A program made the translations under genes and the position numbers. A stretch of 64,000 nucleotides of DNA from Fulvivirga ligni (GTDB taxonomy: Bacteria; Bacteroidota; Bacteroidia; Cytophagales; Cyclobacteriaceae), in the NCBI RefSeq assembly GCF_021389935.1, contig NZ_CP089979.1:4631001-4695000 (forward strand), read 5' to 3'. Shown one piece after another: positions 36,287 to 47,600 of this stretch. Under the pieces are notes generated by a model. That model did not search any database. It saw only the letters and a program-made list of their open reading frames with translations, and was not told where the DNA came from. Each line of letters opens with the position of its first letter. Positions within the stretch are counted from its first letter, which is position 1.

Positions 36287-38239
36287 ATGAAGTATTTTTA
36301 TTTCATTAAAAGAATCGTTGTGTTCTTTTTAATCATTACCTGCTCAAATATGGCTGTGCAAGCGCAGTACTTACACACGCAAGGTAATCAGATTGTAGAC
36401 GGTAACGGTAACGCCGTGTTTATGAAAGGTATCAACCTTGGTAACTGGCTTTTATGGGAAGGCTATCTTATGATGGGCGATTTTGAATATAGAACCCATA
36501 CTCAGTTTTTTAATGGTGTGAAATCTGCCTTTGGCGGTAATTTAAACCAGGCCATAGAATTTGAACATCAATGGCGCTTGAATTACGTTAATGAGCAGTC
36601 AATCATCGATCTGAAAAACCTGGGCTTTAACTCTGTTAGAGTTCCATTTCACTTCAACCTCTTTTGGGACTGGAATAGCAACAGTGTTTCTGACCGTGGT
36701 TTTCAATACATTGATCGAGTTGTGAATTTCTGTCGTTCTCAAGGGATGTATGTACTTCTGGATATGCATGCCGCTCCGGGCTATCAAAACCCTGGTGACC
36801 ATAGCGATAATAATGATTCGAACTCTAGTCAACCTCGTGGGTCTGTGCATTTTTGGGATGGCAATAACATCAACATAGCCTCTCAGGTGTGGAGACATAT
36901 TGCCAATCATTATAAAAATGAGCCTGTGGTTTGGGGATATGATCTGCTAAATGAGCCTGTCCCCCAACCTGGTAGAGAATATGAGCTCATGCCATCGTTA
37001 ATAACCATGCGAAATGCTATTCGACAGGTAGACAACAACCACATCATTGTAGCAGAAGGAAGCTGGTGGGGTTCGGATATGTCTAAACTAGACTGGCAAG
37101 ATGGATACACTCAAAGCCAAACTGGTGTGTACAGCAAATGGGACAACAACCTCGTGTACCAAACCCATCATTACGCTAATGATGCATCTGCGCTAAACGG
37201 GAGATTAGCCTTAACCAATAGATTAAATGTGCCTCTAATCTTAGGTGAATACGGTGAAAACAGCAATTCTGCGATCAGGCAAATGACTGATTGGTGTATC
37301 AATAACAATGTAGGCTATTTCCCATGGTCGTTCAAGAAAATGTATCATGATCGATGTATATGGACAATAAACCCTAACAGCAATTATAATCAGGTTCGAG
37401 ATTACATTAAGTATGGCGGTATGCCTCCATCTAATGCCTATAACAATATGATCAGCTTCTGCCAAAACAATATTGGTAACGGTGTACCGGGATTCACATT
37501 TCATCAGGGCTTTTATGATGCCGTGAAATATACTGGAGGATCCAACAATAACAATGGAGCTCCAATTGGTCAAACTATTTGGCTTAGAGGCAGCAATGGA
37601 CAGTATGTATCATCGGAGAATGGCCAATCTGGTATGATGTGTAACCGTGGTTCTGCAGGTGGCTGGGAACAGTTTACAGTAGTAGGCACCAGTGATGGCA
37701 AGGTAGGTCTACAAGGACCTAATGGTCAGTTTGTATCATCTGAAAATGGTCAGTCTGCTATGATGTGTAATCGTGGTTCCATTGGGGGCTGGGAGGCCTT
37801 TGAGTGGATTGACATGGGTAATGGTTCGATAGCTCTGCGCGGATTTAATGGACAGTATGTCTCTTCTGAAAATGGCCAATCAGCTATGTATTGCAACAGA
37901 GGTTCTGTTGGTGGCTGGGAAGTCTTTACCTGGGGAACTACTGGCAGTTCAGCAAGAATAGCCAGCACCGCAAATGAAGAGATAACAGGGACTAAATCAC
38001 TGGTTTACCCTAACCCTGTGATTAATAATACCTTTACTCTGGACTTAAGATCTCTTAATCAGAATGGATCAGAAAAGCAGTTGATCATTTCCGATATGGC
38101 AGGAAAAATAGTCTTTGAGAAGGAGATAGCTTCTGAAATGACTAAGATCGAACTTCCAGGATCATTGAGCAAGGGTATCTATCACCTTGTTTTAAAATCA
38201 GGAGAAGTTAAAAAAACAACCAAACTTATCCTTCAATAA
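36287..38239 (+). CDS. Secreted GH5 glucanase with beta-trefoil module and T9SS type-A tail
   Basis: 650 residues from the ATG at 36287, which gives a standard signal peptide (MKYFYFIKRIVVFFLIITC, cut near VQAQ); an open frame continues 18 codons upstream but would bury it. The catalytic domain (about 30-400) is glycoside hydrolase family 5: FMKGINLGNWLLWEG, acid/base E223 in LLNEP and nucleophile E321 in LGEYG. The GINLGNW opening is reminiscent of exo-beta-1,3-glucanases, so beta-1,3- or beta-1,4-glucan is the likely substrate. Three repeats of about 46 residues follow (each with ENGQSxMxCNRGSxGGWE), a fascin-like beta-trefoil that probably binds carbohydrate. The end (VYPNPVINNTFTLDL to LILQ) is a type-A T9SS sorting domain. 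Cargo of the secretion system; monocistronic, with a terminator just after the stop. Confidence 0.9.
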   Translation: MKYFYFIKRIVVFFLIITCSNMAVQAQYLHTQGNQIVDGNGNAVFMKGINLGNWLLWEGYLMMGDFEYRTHTQFFNGVKSAFGGNLNQAIEFEHQWRLNYVNEQSIIDLKNLGFNSVRVPFHFNLFWDWNSNSVSDRGFQYIDRVVNFCRSQGMYVLLDMHAAPGYQNPGDHSDNNDSNSSQPRGSVHFWDGNNINIASQVWRHIANHYKNEPVVWGYDLLNEPVPQPGREYELMPSLITMRNAIRQVDNNHIIVAEGSWWGSDMSKLDWQDGYTQSQTGVYSKWDNNLVYQTHHYANDASALNGRLALTNRLNVPLILGEYGENSNSAIRQMTDWCINNNVGYFPWSFKKMYHDRCIWTINPNSNYNQVRDYIKYGGMPPSNAYNNMISFCQNNIGNGVPGFTFHQGFYDAVKYTGGSNNNNGAPIGQTIWLRGSNGQYVSSENGQSGMMCNRGSAGGWEQFTVVGTSDGKVGLQGPNGQFVSSENGQSAMMCNRGSIGGWEAFEWIDMGNGSIALRGFNGQYVSSENGQSAMYCNRGSVGGWEVFTWGTTGSSARIASTANEEITGTKSLVYPNPVINNTFTLDLRSLNQNGSEKQLIISDMAGKIVFEKEIASEMTKIELPGSLSKGIYHLVLKSGEVKKTTKLILQ

Positions 38240-38243
38240 TGCA

Positions 38244-38275
38244 AAAGGCCATCTCCTATTATGGAGATGGCCTTT
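38244..38275. terminator. Bidirectional hairpin terminator
   Basis: AAAGGCCATCTCC and its exact complement GGAGATGGCCTTT flank a six-base loop (TATTAT). It lies between the convergent glucanase and TPR genes, five bases after the glucanase stop. A-rich and T-rich flanks on both sides let it serve both strands. Confidence 0.85.
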
Positions 38276-38295
38276 ATAATTTTTCCTGATTTAGT

Positions 38296-39021
38296 CTATT
38301 TCTTCTGCTCTATAGCTTCTAAGTTCTGTTTAGCCAGAATAAAGTCTGGAGCTACCTTAAGTGCCGCTTCATACTGCTTTTTAGCTTCGGCATTCTTGCC
38401 TTGTCCTTGAGCATTCAGTCCCTTAAGGTTCATAATAGCCACCTTAATAGGATATTCCTTCTGCTTCTTATCTGCGGTTTCATAGATTACAGTTAAAGTA
38501 TCTGACTGAGGCTTACTAAGCAGAATATCAGCATTGGCATTACTTTCATTATACCTTTTTAGGTCGTATTGTAAAAAGGCTATTTTATAAAGTGTTTCAA
38601 AATCGTCAGATTCTAAAAATAGGGTTTCGTAAGAATCTAACGCTTTATCCTTCACACCAAGATTCTCATAGCTCACAGCTAATATCTCCATGGCACCAGT
38701 ATGCTTAGGCTTCATTTGTAGAATATCCTGAGCACTGATCGCAGAAGAAGCATATTGACCTGACTGCAAATAAAGTGCTGACAATGAGAATAGTATAGAA
38801 TCGTTCTGCGGGTTTTCAACATATAGATTATACAGAGCATTTTTAGCCATTCCATAATCGTTATACCTCATAGCCATTCCATAAACTCTGGCATAGTGAC
38901 CGGAAAGTACCTGTCCGGCTGTTGCTCCCTTCTGGGGCGCTGTTTCAGCATCTTGAGCTTTTACCGAAAGTGTACAAAAACAAGCAATAGCTATGATAAT
39001 AATTCTTGAAAGACCGTTCAT
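38296..39021 (-). CDS. Exported TPR protein
   Basis: 241 residues: signal peptide (MNGLSRIIIIAIACFCTLSVKAQ), then about five tetratricopeptide repeats (for example YASSAISAQDILQMKPKHTG and AEAKKQYEAALKVAPDFILA). TPRs are protein-binding scaffolds; no partner can be named. Probably periplasmic. It has its own promoter motif at 39050-39057 and is separated by 40 bases from the nucleotidyltransferase gene upstream. Confidence 0.8.
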   Translation of the reverse strand: MNGLSRIIIIAIACFCTLSVKAQDAETAPQKGATAGQVLSGHYARVYGMAMRYNDYGMAKNALYNLYVENPQNDSILFSLSALYLQSGQYASSAISAQDILQMKPKHTGAMEILAVSYENLGVKDKALDSYETLFLESDDFETLYKIAFLQYDLKRYNESNANADILLSKPQSDTLTVIYETADKKQKEYPIKVAIMNLKGLNAQGQGKNAEAKKQYEAALKVAPDFILAKQNLEAIEQKK

Positions 39022-39049
39022 TTGGTTAAAGTTTATTAGTTAAGACCCG

Positions 39050-39057
39050 CAAATGTA
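39050..39057 (-). promoter_or_regulatory. -7 promoter motif for the TPR gene
   Basis: On the minus strand TACATTTG matches the Bacteroidota sigma-A -7 element TAnnTTTG and lies 28 bases before the ATG. A TTG 16 bases further up could be the -33 element, though this spacing is shorter than usual. Confidence 0.55.
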
Positions 39058-39061
39058 ATGA

Positions 39062-40495
39062 TTATTTGGTAGACAATCCTTTTCTTGAGGCAATCTCCAG
39101 CATTAACGCCCATGCTTCCTCTTTATTATTTGAGATTTGCCCTTCAAGAATAGCCTCCTTTATTTCTTCTTTCAATTCCCCGATAACTCTACCAGGTGTA
39201 ATCTGAAAGGTATTCATGATATCATCACCTGTAATCGGTGGCTGAAAGTTACGTATACGATCTTTCTCCTCTACCTGAGTCATCTTTTTCTCCACCTTCT
39301 TAAAGTTAGCCAGGTACTTCTTCACTTTCACATCATTCTTTGATGTAACATCAGCCTTGCATAGTGCCATTAAGTCCTCCACGTCATCGCCAGCCTCAAA
39401 TAACAATCTTCTTACGGCTGTGTCAGTGATATGATCTTTAACCAATGCAATAGGCCTCAAATGCAGTCTCACCAACTTCTGAACGTAAAGCATCTTTTCA
39501 TTTAAAGGAAGTTTCAGCTGACGGAAAATCTTCGGCACCATCCTAGCGCCTTTATCTTCATGCCCATGAAAGGTCCAGCCTACCTTTTTATCGAACCTTT
39601 TTGTAGCTGGTTTTGCGATATCGTGCAATATGGCGGCCCATCTTAACCATAAATAATTGGAGCGTTCGGCAGTGTTATCTAAAACTTGAAGCGTATGATA
39701 AAAATTGTCTTTATGAGATTTGCCATCAATAGTATCCACTCCGTGCAGGTCCAGCATTTGTGGAAAAATATACTTTAATAAACCAGCATGAAACAATAGT
39801 TTAAATCCGTATGAAGGAGTTTTTGACAGAATAATCTTATTGAGTTCATCACTCACTCTTTCCATAGAAACAATCTTAATTCGTTCTGCATTTTTAACGA
39901 TTCCATCGAAGGTCTCAGGAGAAATGTCAAACGACAATTGAGTAGCAAATCGTATAGCTCTCATCATTCTAAGCGGATCATCAGAAAAAGTGATATCAGG
40001 ATCAAGAGGTGTTCTGATCATCTTCCTTTTTAGATCCTTCTGTCCTCCGAAAGGATCAAGCATTTGGCCATAAAGGTCTGAAGAAAGTCCAATGGCCAAT
40101 GCATTTATAGTAAAATCACGCCTGTTCTGGTCATCTTCCAACGTACCATCTTCCACAATAGGCTTTCTGCTCTCTCTGCGGTAAGATTCTCTCCTGGCCC
40201 CTACAAACTCATACTCCCAATTACCTGACTTCACCTGGGCAGTGCCGAAATTCTTAAAAACAGTAAGGTTGGAGTTTTCTAACTTTTCAGCCACTTTCTG
40301 TGCCAGCGCTATACCACTACCTACACAAACAAAATCAATATCCTTCGAAGGACGCTTTAGGATGATATCCCTCACATAACCTCCAATAACGTAAGCATCA
40401 ACCCCTAATTCATCGGCCGAGTCACGAACTACTTTAAAAATTTGATTCTTATTAAGATGGTCTGTATAATCCATATATGTCATCACCATAGTCAT
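39062..40495 (-). CDS. tRNA nucleotidyltransferase / poly(A) polymerase family protein with HD domain
   Basis: 477 residues. Class II nucleotidyltransferase head: GGYVRD at 38-43, metal-binding D52 and D54 in KDIDFVCVG, and RRDFTINALAI at 125-135. An HD domain with HDIAK at 291-295 follows, then a helical tail. Enzymes of this type add or repair the CCA end of tRNAs; some relatives act as poly(A) polymerases or add only part of CCA, and the sequence does not separate these. The single long HD form is usual in Bacteroidota. The N-terminus has three Met codons close together (M1, M3, M8), so the true start may be up to 21 bases later. Confidence 0.9.
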   Translation of the reverse strand: MTMVMTYMDYTDHLNKNQIFKVVRDSADELGVDAYVIGGYVRDIILKRPSKDIDFVCVGSGIALAQKVAEKLENSNLTVFKNFGTAQVKSGNWEYEFVGARRESYRRESRKPIVEDGTLEDDQNRRDFTINALAIGLSSDLYGQMLDPFGGQKDLKRKMIRTPLDPDITFSDDPLRMMRAIRFATQLSFDISPETFDGIVKNAERIKIVSMERVSDELNKIILSKTPSYGFKLLFHAGLLKYIFPQMLDLHGVDTIDGKSHKDNFYHTLQVLDNTAERSNYLWLRWAAILHDIAKPATKRFDKKVGWTFHGHEDKGARMVPKIFRQLKLPLNEKMLYVQKLVRLHLRPIALVKDHITDTAVRRLLFEAGDDVEDLMALCKADVTSKNDVKVKKYLANFKKVEKKMTQVEEKDRIRNFQPPITGDDIMNTFQITPGRVIGELKEEIKEAILEGQISNNKEEAWALMLEIASRKGLSTK

Positions 40496-40523
40496 TTATG
40501 GTGGCCTTTTCTTTGATAAGCTG

Positions 40524-40531
40524 CAAAGTTA
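40524..40531 (-). promoter_or_regulatory. -7 promoter motif for the tRNA nucleotidyltransferase gene
   Basis: TAACTTTG followed by C on the minus strand, an exact TAnnTTTG match, 28 bases before the chosen ATG. No clear -33 TTG. Confidence 0.55.
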
Positions 40532-40582
40532 ACAGTTTATTAGAAAAGGCACATTCTGAAATCAGGATATCAGAGCGGTAGT

Positions 40583-41629
40583 TTAATTCCAGAAGCCTGC
40601 TTTACTATTGAAAGAAGGACATGGAATCAATTTCATAGGCTTTTTCCTCTTATTTTTTGCGTTAGCAAATTCATACACAATAGAAATCTCATGCGAACCT
40701 CCAGTGGTGGTTGATAATTTGGATACAGTAAAATCATAGCTATAACCAATTTGGAATCCTTTAAACAGTAAGCTCATCACGAATACTAAAGCATCGTTTT
40801 GCACTACGCTTACCGTTTCTCCCTCGTTATCAACATCATCTTTGATAGGAATACCTCTATACCAAACTCCTACAGCTATAGGATCAATGTGATATTGAAG
40901 TCCTAAATCCAGCTGCTGAAATTGAGATCCTTGAATTTTATAAACAAAAGAAGGCGTAAGGTAAGATACTCTGGATAAGTCCCTAGGTCCGGCATACAAA
41001 GGCAATTTCATACCCCCATGAATATTCACCTTCATTGGCAAGCGGCTTTCCCTACCCAGAATAGATATATTAGGCTTATTCATATGGTAAGCAGAGGCTC
41101 CAACCCAAAGGCTCTTATTGTAAAGCACCATTCCTGATGCAAAATCAAAGAAGTTTTGATTACCCAAACGGTTTACATCAGGGTCTATAGATTGACCATC
41201 ATACTCCAGACCATCTCTAAGTAATAGCTTGGATCTATCTATACCATTATTCCCATAAGAGAAATAAAGTCCTGGTGAGAATACCCAATTTTTATTCAAA
41301 CGAACCTTATAAGAGTATAACAGCCCAACGTAACTGGTTCGCCAACCCGCAGATCCCATTTTATCAGTTGTAGCCAAAATGCCTATCCCACTTCTCAACT
41401 CATTTACAAACATCTCATATGAAAATGAATAGGTGGCAAATGCCTGAGGAAGATTAGGCCATTGCACACGATGATTCACGGCAAATCGATGCTCAGGGGT
41501 GATTCCGGTAAAGCCCGGATTTAAGTACAGCGGTGCAGCATAATACTGTGAAAACTGCGGATCCTGCGCCTTGGACTCCGTCCGCACCAAACACACTAAC
41601 AGAAAAACCACTAATAAATATCGATACAT
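40583..41629 (-). CDS. PorP/SprF-family outer-membrane protein
   Basis: 348 residues. Signal peptide (ends ESKAQ), then the family opening DPQFSQYYAAPLYLNPGFTG, a textbook PorP/SprF start, and a barrel-like body ending SYDFTVSKLSTTTGGSHEIS, also typical. It begins 18 bases after the stop of the 3683-residue adhesin and should be its dedicated secretion partner, as SprF is for SprB in F. johnsoniae. It differs from the protein at 9387-10430 in most positions, so the two adhesins have separate partners. Unlike the first locus, no OmpA/PorE-like gene follows. Confidence 0.93.
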   Translation of the reverse strand: MYRYLLVVFLLVCLVRTESKAQDPQFSQYYAAPLYLNPGFTGITPEHRFAVNHRVQWPNLPQAFATYSFSYEMFVNELRSGIGILATTDKMGSAGWRTSYVGLLYSYKVRLNKNWVFSPGLYFSYGNNGIDRSKLLLRDGLEYDGQSIDPDVNRLGNQNFFDFASGMVLYNKSLWVGASAYHMNKPNISILGRESRLPMKVNIHGGMKLPLYAGPRDLSRVSYLTPSFVYKIQGSQFQQLDLGLQYHIDPIAVGVWYRGIPIKDDVDNEGETVSVVQNDALVFVMSLLFKGFQIGYSYDFTVSKLSTTTGGSHEISIVYEFANAKNKRKKPMKLIPCPSFNSKAGFWN

Positions 41630-41647
41630 AAATGTTATGTTAAAAAA

Positions 41648-44600
41648 TTATCGAATAAGCATTACATCACCAATTCTTGTAGTTCGCTCACCATTCGAAA
41701 GACGAAGCGTGAGCTTATAGACATAGACGCCAGCTGGCATCAGTTTATTATCACTATTGTAACCATCCCAACCAACAGTCTGATCGTTACTTTCAAAGAT
41801 AAGGTTACCCCAACGGTCAAAAATTAACATTTGGAACTCCTCTACTCCTCTGGTTATAGGGAGGAATATATCGTTGTTCACCTCATTCTGAATTCTACCA
41901 TCTGGAGATGGACCTAAAGTGCTAGGCGTAAAAGCATTTGGTATTTTAGTATAACCGCCATCTTTTGCTTCCACCGTACGAGTTAGCGTATCGAAGCAAT
42001 AAAGTACGTCAAAGAGTCCTTCTTCCAATTCTTTCTCACCGTAGTTAGCAATAGCTACAAGAGTAACATCAAAATCTCCCTCATATACATATTGATGCTG
42101 CGGTTGGAATTCTGTAGAAGAACCACCGTCTCCAAAGTTCCACATATACTCATTAGCACCTTGCGAGTAGTTAAACGTTAACAATGGTTGATCTGGAACA
42201 AATACCACATCCGGTCTGAAATCGAAGTTAGCATTTGGATTCTCATAAATTTCAAGTAGATCATCTTTGATTATCTCCTCACTCTCTTGCGTAAAGGTAT
42301 TGATTGCCTCAAGCTTAACGGTATAAATGCCTGGAACATTCGCCTGGAAGGTAAAGTCAGCAGAATGATCTACATCACCCGGAGTTACCAAATCTATGCG
42401 ACTGAAAAGCTCGTTCATTTCGCCATCATAAACAGACCAGATAAATTTATTAGCACCACCAGTTGTGTTATTTGTAACAGTAACTGTAGCTCCATTACAA
42501 ATATTAAATGCCGATAACATAAAATCAGGGTTTATAGGCTCTACAGGAATACTGATGATTTTTGTAACATCGACATCACAAAGTCCAAGTGCTGCATTAT
42601 TCTTTACCGTCAATGTGACGCGCTTGTCACCAGGCTGGCTATACCTATATGGATTTACTGGAGTTGCATTATCATCTAATAGCATTCCATCATCGAAATT
42701 CCATGAATATTCAAATTCAGTTTCATCAATCGGGTCAGATGTATTCGTATAATCTACATCAATAAAACCCGCCTGGAATATACCTGGATCTCTAAAGTTA
42801 AAAGTAAAGTCCGGTACCACTTTCTTGTAAACTTGAACGGTAAAGTCTGTTGTTTCAAAGCATCCGGTGGTCGCATTTGTACCTGTAAACTCTACTGTAT
42901 AAGGCTTAGGATTTAAAGATGAGGTATTGTCTATTTCCCAGCCTACAGGAACAAGGTTTGTATTATTTCCATTGAATGTTTCAAGTACATTACCTGAAAC
43001 GGGGTCAATTAATCTCCAATCATGTCTATTAGCTCCCAATGACGTGTTAGTGAATATAAATTCATCTCCACTACAAACGATAGGGTTACTTGCAGCCACA
43101 TTTGGAATTATTTCAGGATATACTCGTATAGGTTTATCAAATTCTTGAACACAGGTGCTTGCCCCTGTGCTAAATCTAGCCTGAAGAGTAATATTATAGG
43201 TATATGGGGTATCTGTCGAACCGTTGGTGAAAGTATGAGGTACTACCACTCCAGTTATATCTGTGGCTGAAACAGGTATTACTTCATCAGGTGAACCATC
43301 CTTCCATATAAATCTATATTCAACATTGGCTTCTTGATCAAACCTAAAGTTAAATTGAGCAGGGCTACACTGCGGTGAAGACTCCGTGAAGCTAAACGAT
43401 GCATCTAGTTGAACAACCTGCAATACCGCAGTGGCATTAGGATAACTAGTACAACCATTTCTATCAGTAACGCTAACCAAAGTATAAGTACCCTCATCCG
43501 CTGGACCAGCCTGATTTATAAATACTGATGAAGTAGCTGCCCCTAGTTGCGTTCTTTGTACACCCTGTGGGTCTTCGTATACAAACGTATATGGTTCGCT
43601 TCCATTTGTAAAATTAAACTCAACAATAAACGGAGATCCCTCACAGATCGAATTTACAGAATTTGCCAAACCATCTTTAATATCAATGGTACCCGTAGGA
43701 ATTGTATTTACCACCACTTCCAATGGTATACCACCATTAGATAATTTAGGTCCACAACCATTTGGAGTACGTACCTCTCTAAGGAAATAATATGTCCCTG
43801 GGGTGTTCATTGTACCATGTTGGTACTCTGCTCCAGTTGCACCAGCAATATCAGTATAAGTAACCCCGTCGGAAGAGAACTGCCATTGGTAAAGATATCC
43901 TGCACCTCCTGTAGTTCCTCCGAAAGGAGAAGAAAGCTCTGTAAACCTATCAGGGGCATCTCCTGCACAAATACCTCCTGGCTCATTGTAAACAAATCCA
44001 CCAGAAAGTTCAAATGGAGAAAGCAACACCACAGGGGCAATAGTTTCACCTTGACAACTATTTGCATCAGTTACGCTGATAAAATATTGACCCGCTGCCA
44101 GATTCGTAAAGTGTCCATCTGTATTAGTAATACCTAAGGATACTTTAGCAGCGTCAAGCAACTCATAAGTTACTGCTCCGATAGCATCTATTGTAGAAGC
44201 TTGTATTTCCCCATCTGTTGCACCCAGGCAGCTAACACCATATATATTATCATAGTAAGTTATAACTGTAGAAACTTGAGGTTTAGGGTTAATTCTATAT
44301 GTAACAGGTGCCGAATTTACACAACCTGTCGCATCATTCACCACCTTAGCATATACTGGCACCCCATCAAGCATTGTATAATTAGTTGGTGAAGCTATTT
44401 GAGAATTAAGGAAAGAATCTCTAAACCAGGTAATGGTAAAACCACTTCCTACATTAGTATTAACTTGAGACTCTAAAAGTGTAAGATCAACGGCCTTAAT
44501 TCTATTAATAATTACATCAGAACAAGCCACCTCATTCAATGCTAGTGCCCCAGGCAATGGATCTACCTGGATATCTAAAGTTTGAGGTGTCCCAACACAT

Positions 44601-47600
44601 CCATGCAACATAGGGGTAAAAGTAAATGTAACTGTTACTGGTATATTGCCCGTGTTAATCAAATCACCAGTTATTCTGCCGGGATATGGTAATCCAGTAT
44701 CATTGTTAAAGGCCGAACCAGAAGTGACAAGATTATCTGTTGACTGCACATCTACATCAAAAGTCAATGATGCTCTATCTGTAGGATTTATAAGATTAGT
44801 AATCTGTATATTAATCTCATCGCCACTACATATAGGTGAAATCGGAGATGGCGAAACAGGATTAACCGCTAGCTCTGGAGTAGGCTCCACCTGCACAGTA
44901 GTTACTTGTGGATCACCAGAAGGACAACCATTTATCTTTGGTGTAAAAGTATAAGTAACGGTTACGAAAGCGTTGCTACTATTTATTAAATCACCATTGA
45001 TGACAAAATCATTTGTGGTAGATATATATTCATCTGTACCTCCTACACCATTGTTATAAGCTGTACCTGAAGTAACAGCTGCATTTGAACTTACTACTGT
45101 ATAATCAAAGGTAAGTTCACCATCCACTTTTGGAGCAGTAGGTGTACTTACTGTAATGGACACAAAATCCTCATTACAAATCAATGGAGTAGTATTTACA
45201 ATCGGATTAAGAACTGGTTGCGGTTGTACTTCCACTGTAGTTTCCACAAATCCTCCACTGGTACAGTTAGCCAACCTCGGGGTGGCTCTATAGGTAACTA
45301 AAACCACATCATTACTACTGTTTATGAGCGTACCTGCTATATTTAGAGGAAAACCTCTTCCTGTGCCACCTGTAAATGCTGATCCACTGATTACTCCTGG
45401 CACCGAACTAGTTACAGTGTAATCAAAGACCAGGTTACCAGGTATATTTGGTACAGTGGGGGAAGTAATATCAATATCTACATTGCCGCCACTGCAAATC
45501 AAATCAATTCCATTATTAGTAATATTAGCTTTAGGTAAAGGATCAACAACCACTGTTGTATTCTTCACCTGCCCCGAGGCGCAACCTAATAATTTTGGTG
45601 TTACTGAATAGGTAACTGTAATAGCAGCATCAGTACTATTAATTAAATCTCCAGTGATAGAGGTACCAAATGGAACATCTGTTAAATCAGTGAAGGCACT
45701 TCCGGTTACTCCCGGTCCACTAGCCACTACCGTAACATCATAAGATAAATCTGATGGATCAGTAGAATTGACTGGGGTGGTAACTTCAATATCAACATTT
45801 CCTCCGGTACAAATTTGAGGAGTCCTGTTATTAAGCAAAGCTACCGGCTGAGGTTCTACCACCACTATAACATCTTCAACAGCCCCATTAGCACAACCAC
45901 TTAATTGAGGTGTAATATGATAGGTAACATTAACAGGATTATTACCAGGGTTAGTCAAAGTTCCATTAATATTGAAAGGTACACTTCTTCCAGTGGCCCC
46001 CGATGAGGCTGACCCTTCAATAGGACCATCACTGGTCACTGTATAATTGAAAGTAAGCTTATTCGGATCTGAAGGAATCGTTACACTACTGACAACAACA
46101 TCTACTGCACCTCCAGAACAAATTAGTGGAGAATTATTTACCGCTACCACACTTGGTGTAGGCTCTACTTGCACCGTAGCATAACGTGCCACACCATCCG
46201 TACATCCGGCATAGTGAGGAATAAATTCATAAGTAACTGTAGCCGTTTGATCAGATGAATTGATCAGTTGACCTTGAATATTTGATGACGGAAAAGCACC
46301 TGATCCTCCTGACATTCCAGTACCTGTGACAGCACCAACAGGACTGCTAGTAGCACTGTAAGTATATGAATAGAAAGAATCATCCTCACTTGAACTAGCT
46401 AAATTAACTGCGATATCAACATTATCTTCATTACAAATTAGGGGAGCATTGTTAACCAAACTCAAAGCAGGGACTGGATTAACCTTCACCTCAACTATTT
46501 GCTTAGGCCCATCAGAACAATTGGCCAAGGTAGGTGTAACCTCAAAGGTAACTGTAATAACACTATTGCTTGAGTTAGTTAATTCACCTGCTATTTTATT
46601 TGTTCCAAATATCAAATTATTTCTGGCTGTGAACGCAGATCCACCCGTAGCTGCAGGATTATCACTACTCACAGTATACTTATACGCCAAGTCATTAATA
46701 TCGGTAGGCGATGTTGGGGAAAGCACATCAATTTCAAAGTACTCATTATCACAAACCACTTTACTCAATTCTTGAGGGTTCGCTTGTGGTGTAGGTTCTA
46801 CTATCACCTTCGTGACCTTTGATACCCCTACAGGACAAGTGCCAATACGAGGTGTAACCGTATATTCTACTTCGATAGCCGAATTACTCGTATTAATTAG
46901 GTTACCTGAGATACTGCCTGGAAAACTATTGTTTGAAGGTGGTGTCTTGGCTGACCCAAGTAAGGAGGTAATATCAGGACTACTTACAGATACATCAAAT
47001 TTTAATTTTGATGGATCACTTGCATTAGTAGTAGTTGTTACTCCAATATTTACCAATCCTCCATCACATATCACAGGACTATTATTGGTTAAAAACACAT
47101 TCGGCGCGGGCTCTACAACCACTGTAGTTGAACTCACTGGTCCTGCTGCACAACCATTGATCATAGGTGTTACATTAAAAGTAACAGTAAGATCATCTGT
47201 ACCTGAATTGATCAATGTACCAGTGAGATTGGATAAAAATGTCTGCCCCGTTACTGGTGTTGTAGAGTAAGCGGTACCTGATATGGTAGCTGGGTTTGAG
47301 CTCACTGTTGTATAATCAAAAGTAAGTACACTTCCAGGGCTTACCACCGTTGGGGAATTGATTATGATATCAATATTATCGTTACTACAGATATTAAGTG
47401 TATTGTTAGTAATTGATGCTTTTGGTGTTGGTTCTACAATTACATCTGTACTTTCGGCAACCCCGTCTGAGCAACCACTTAATTTAGGTATTCCTTCAAA
47501 GGTCACAGTGATATATTGATCACCATTATTAATTAAAGTACCATTTAAAGTAGTAGGGAATGTTCTTCCCACCACAGTTGTGGCATTATAAAACGCCGTG

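Noticed and set aside
46449-47270. Plus-strand frames of 108 and 152 codons opposite the giant adhesin
   Set aside because: They are translations of the antisense of repeat units and mirror the repeat periodicity.
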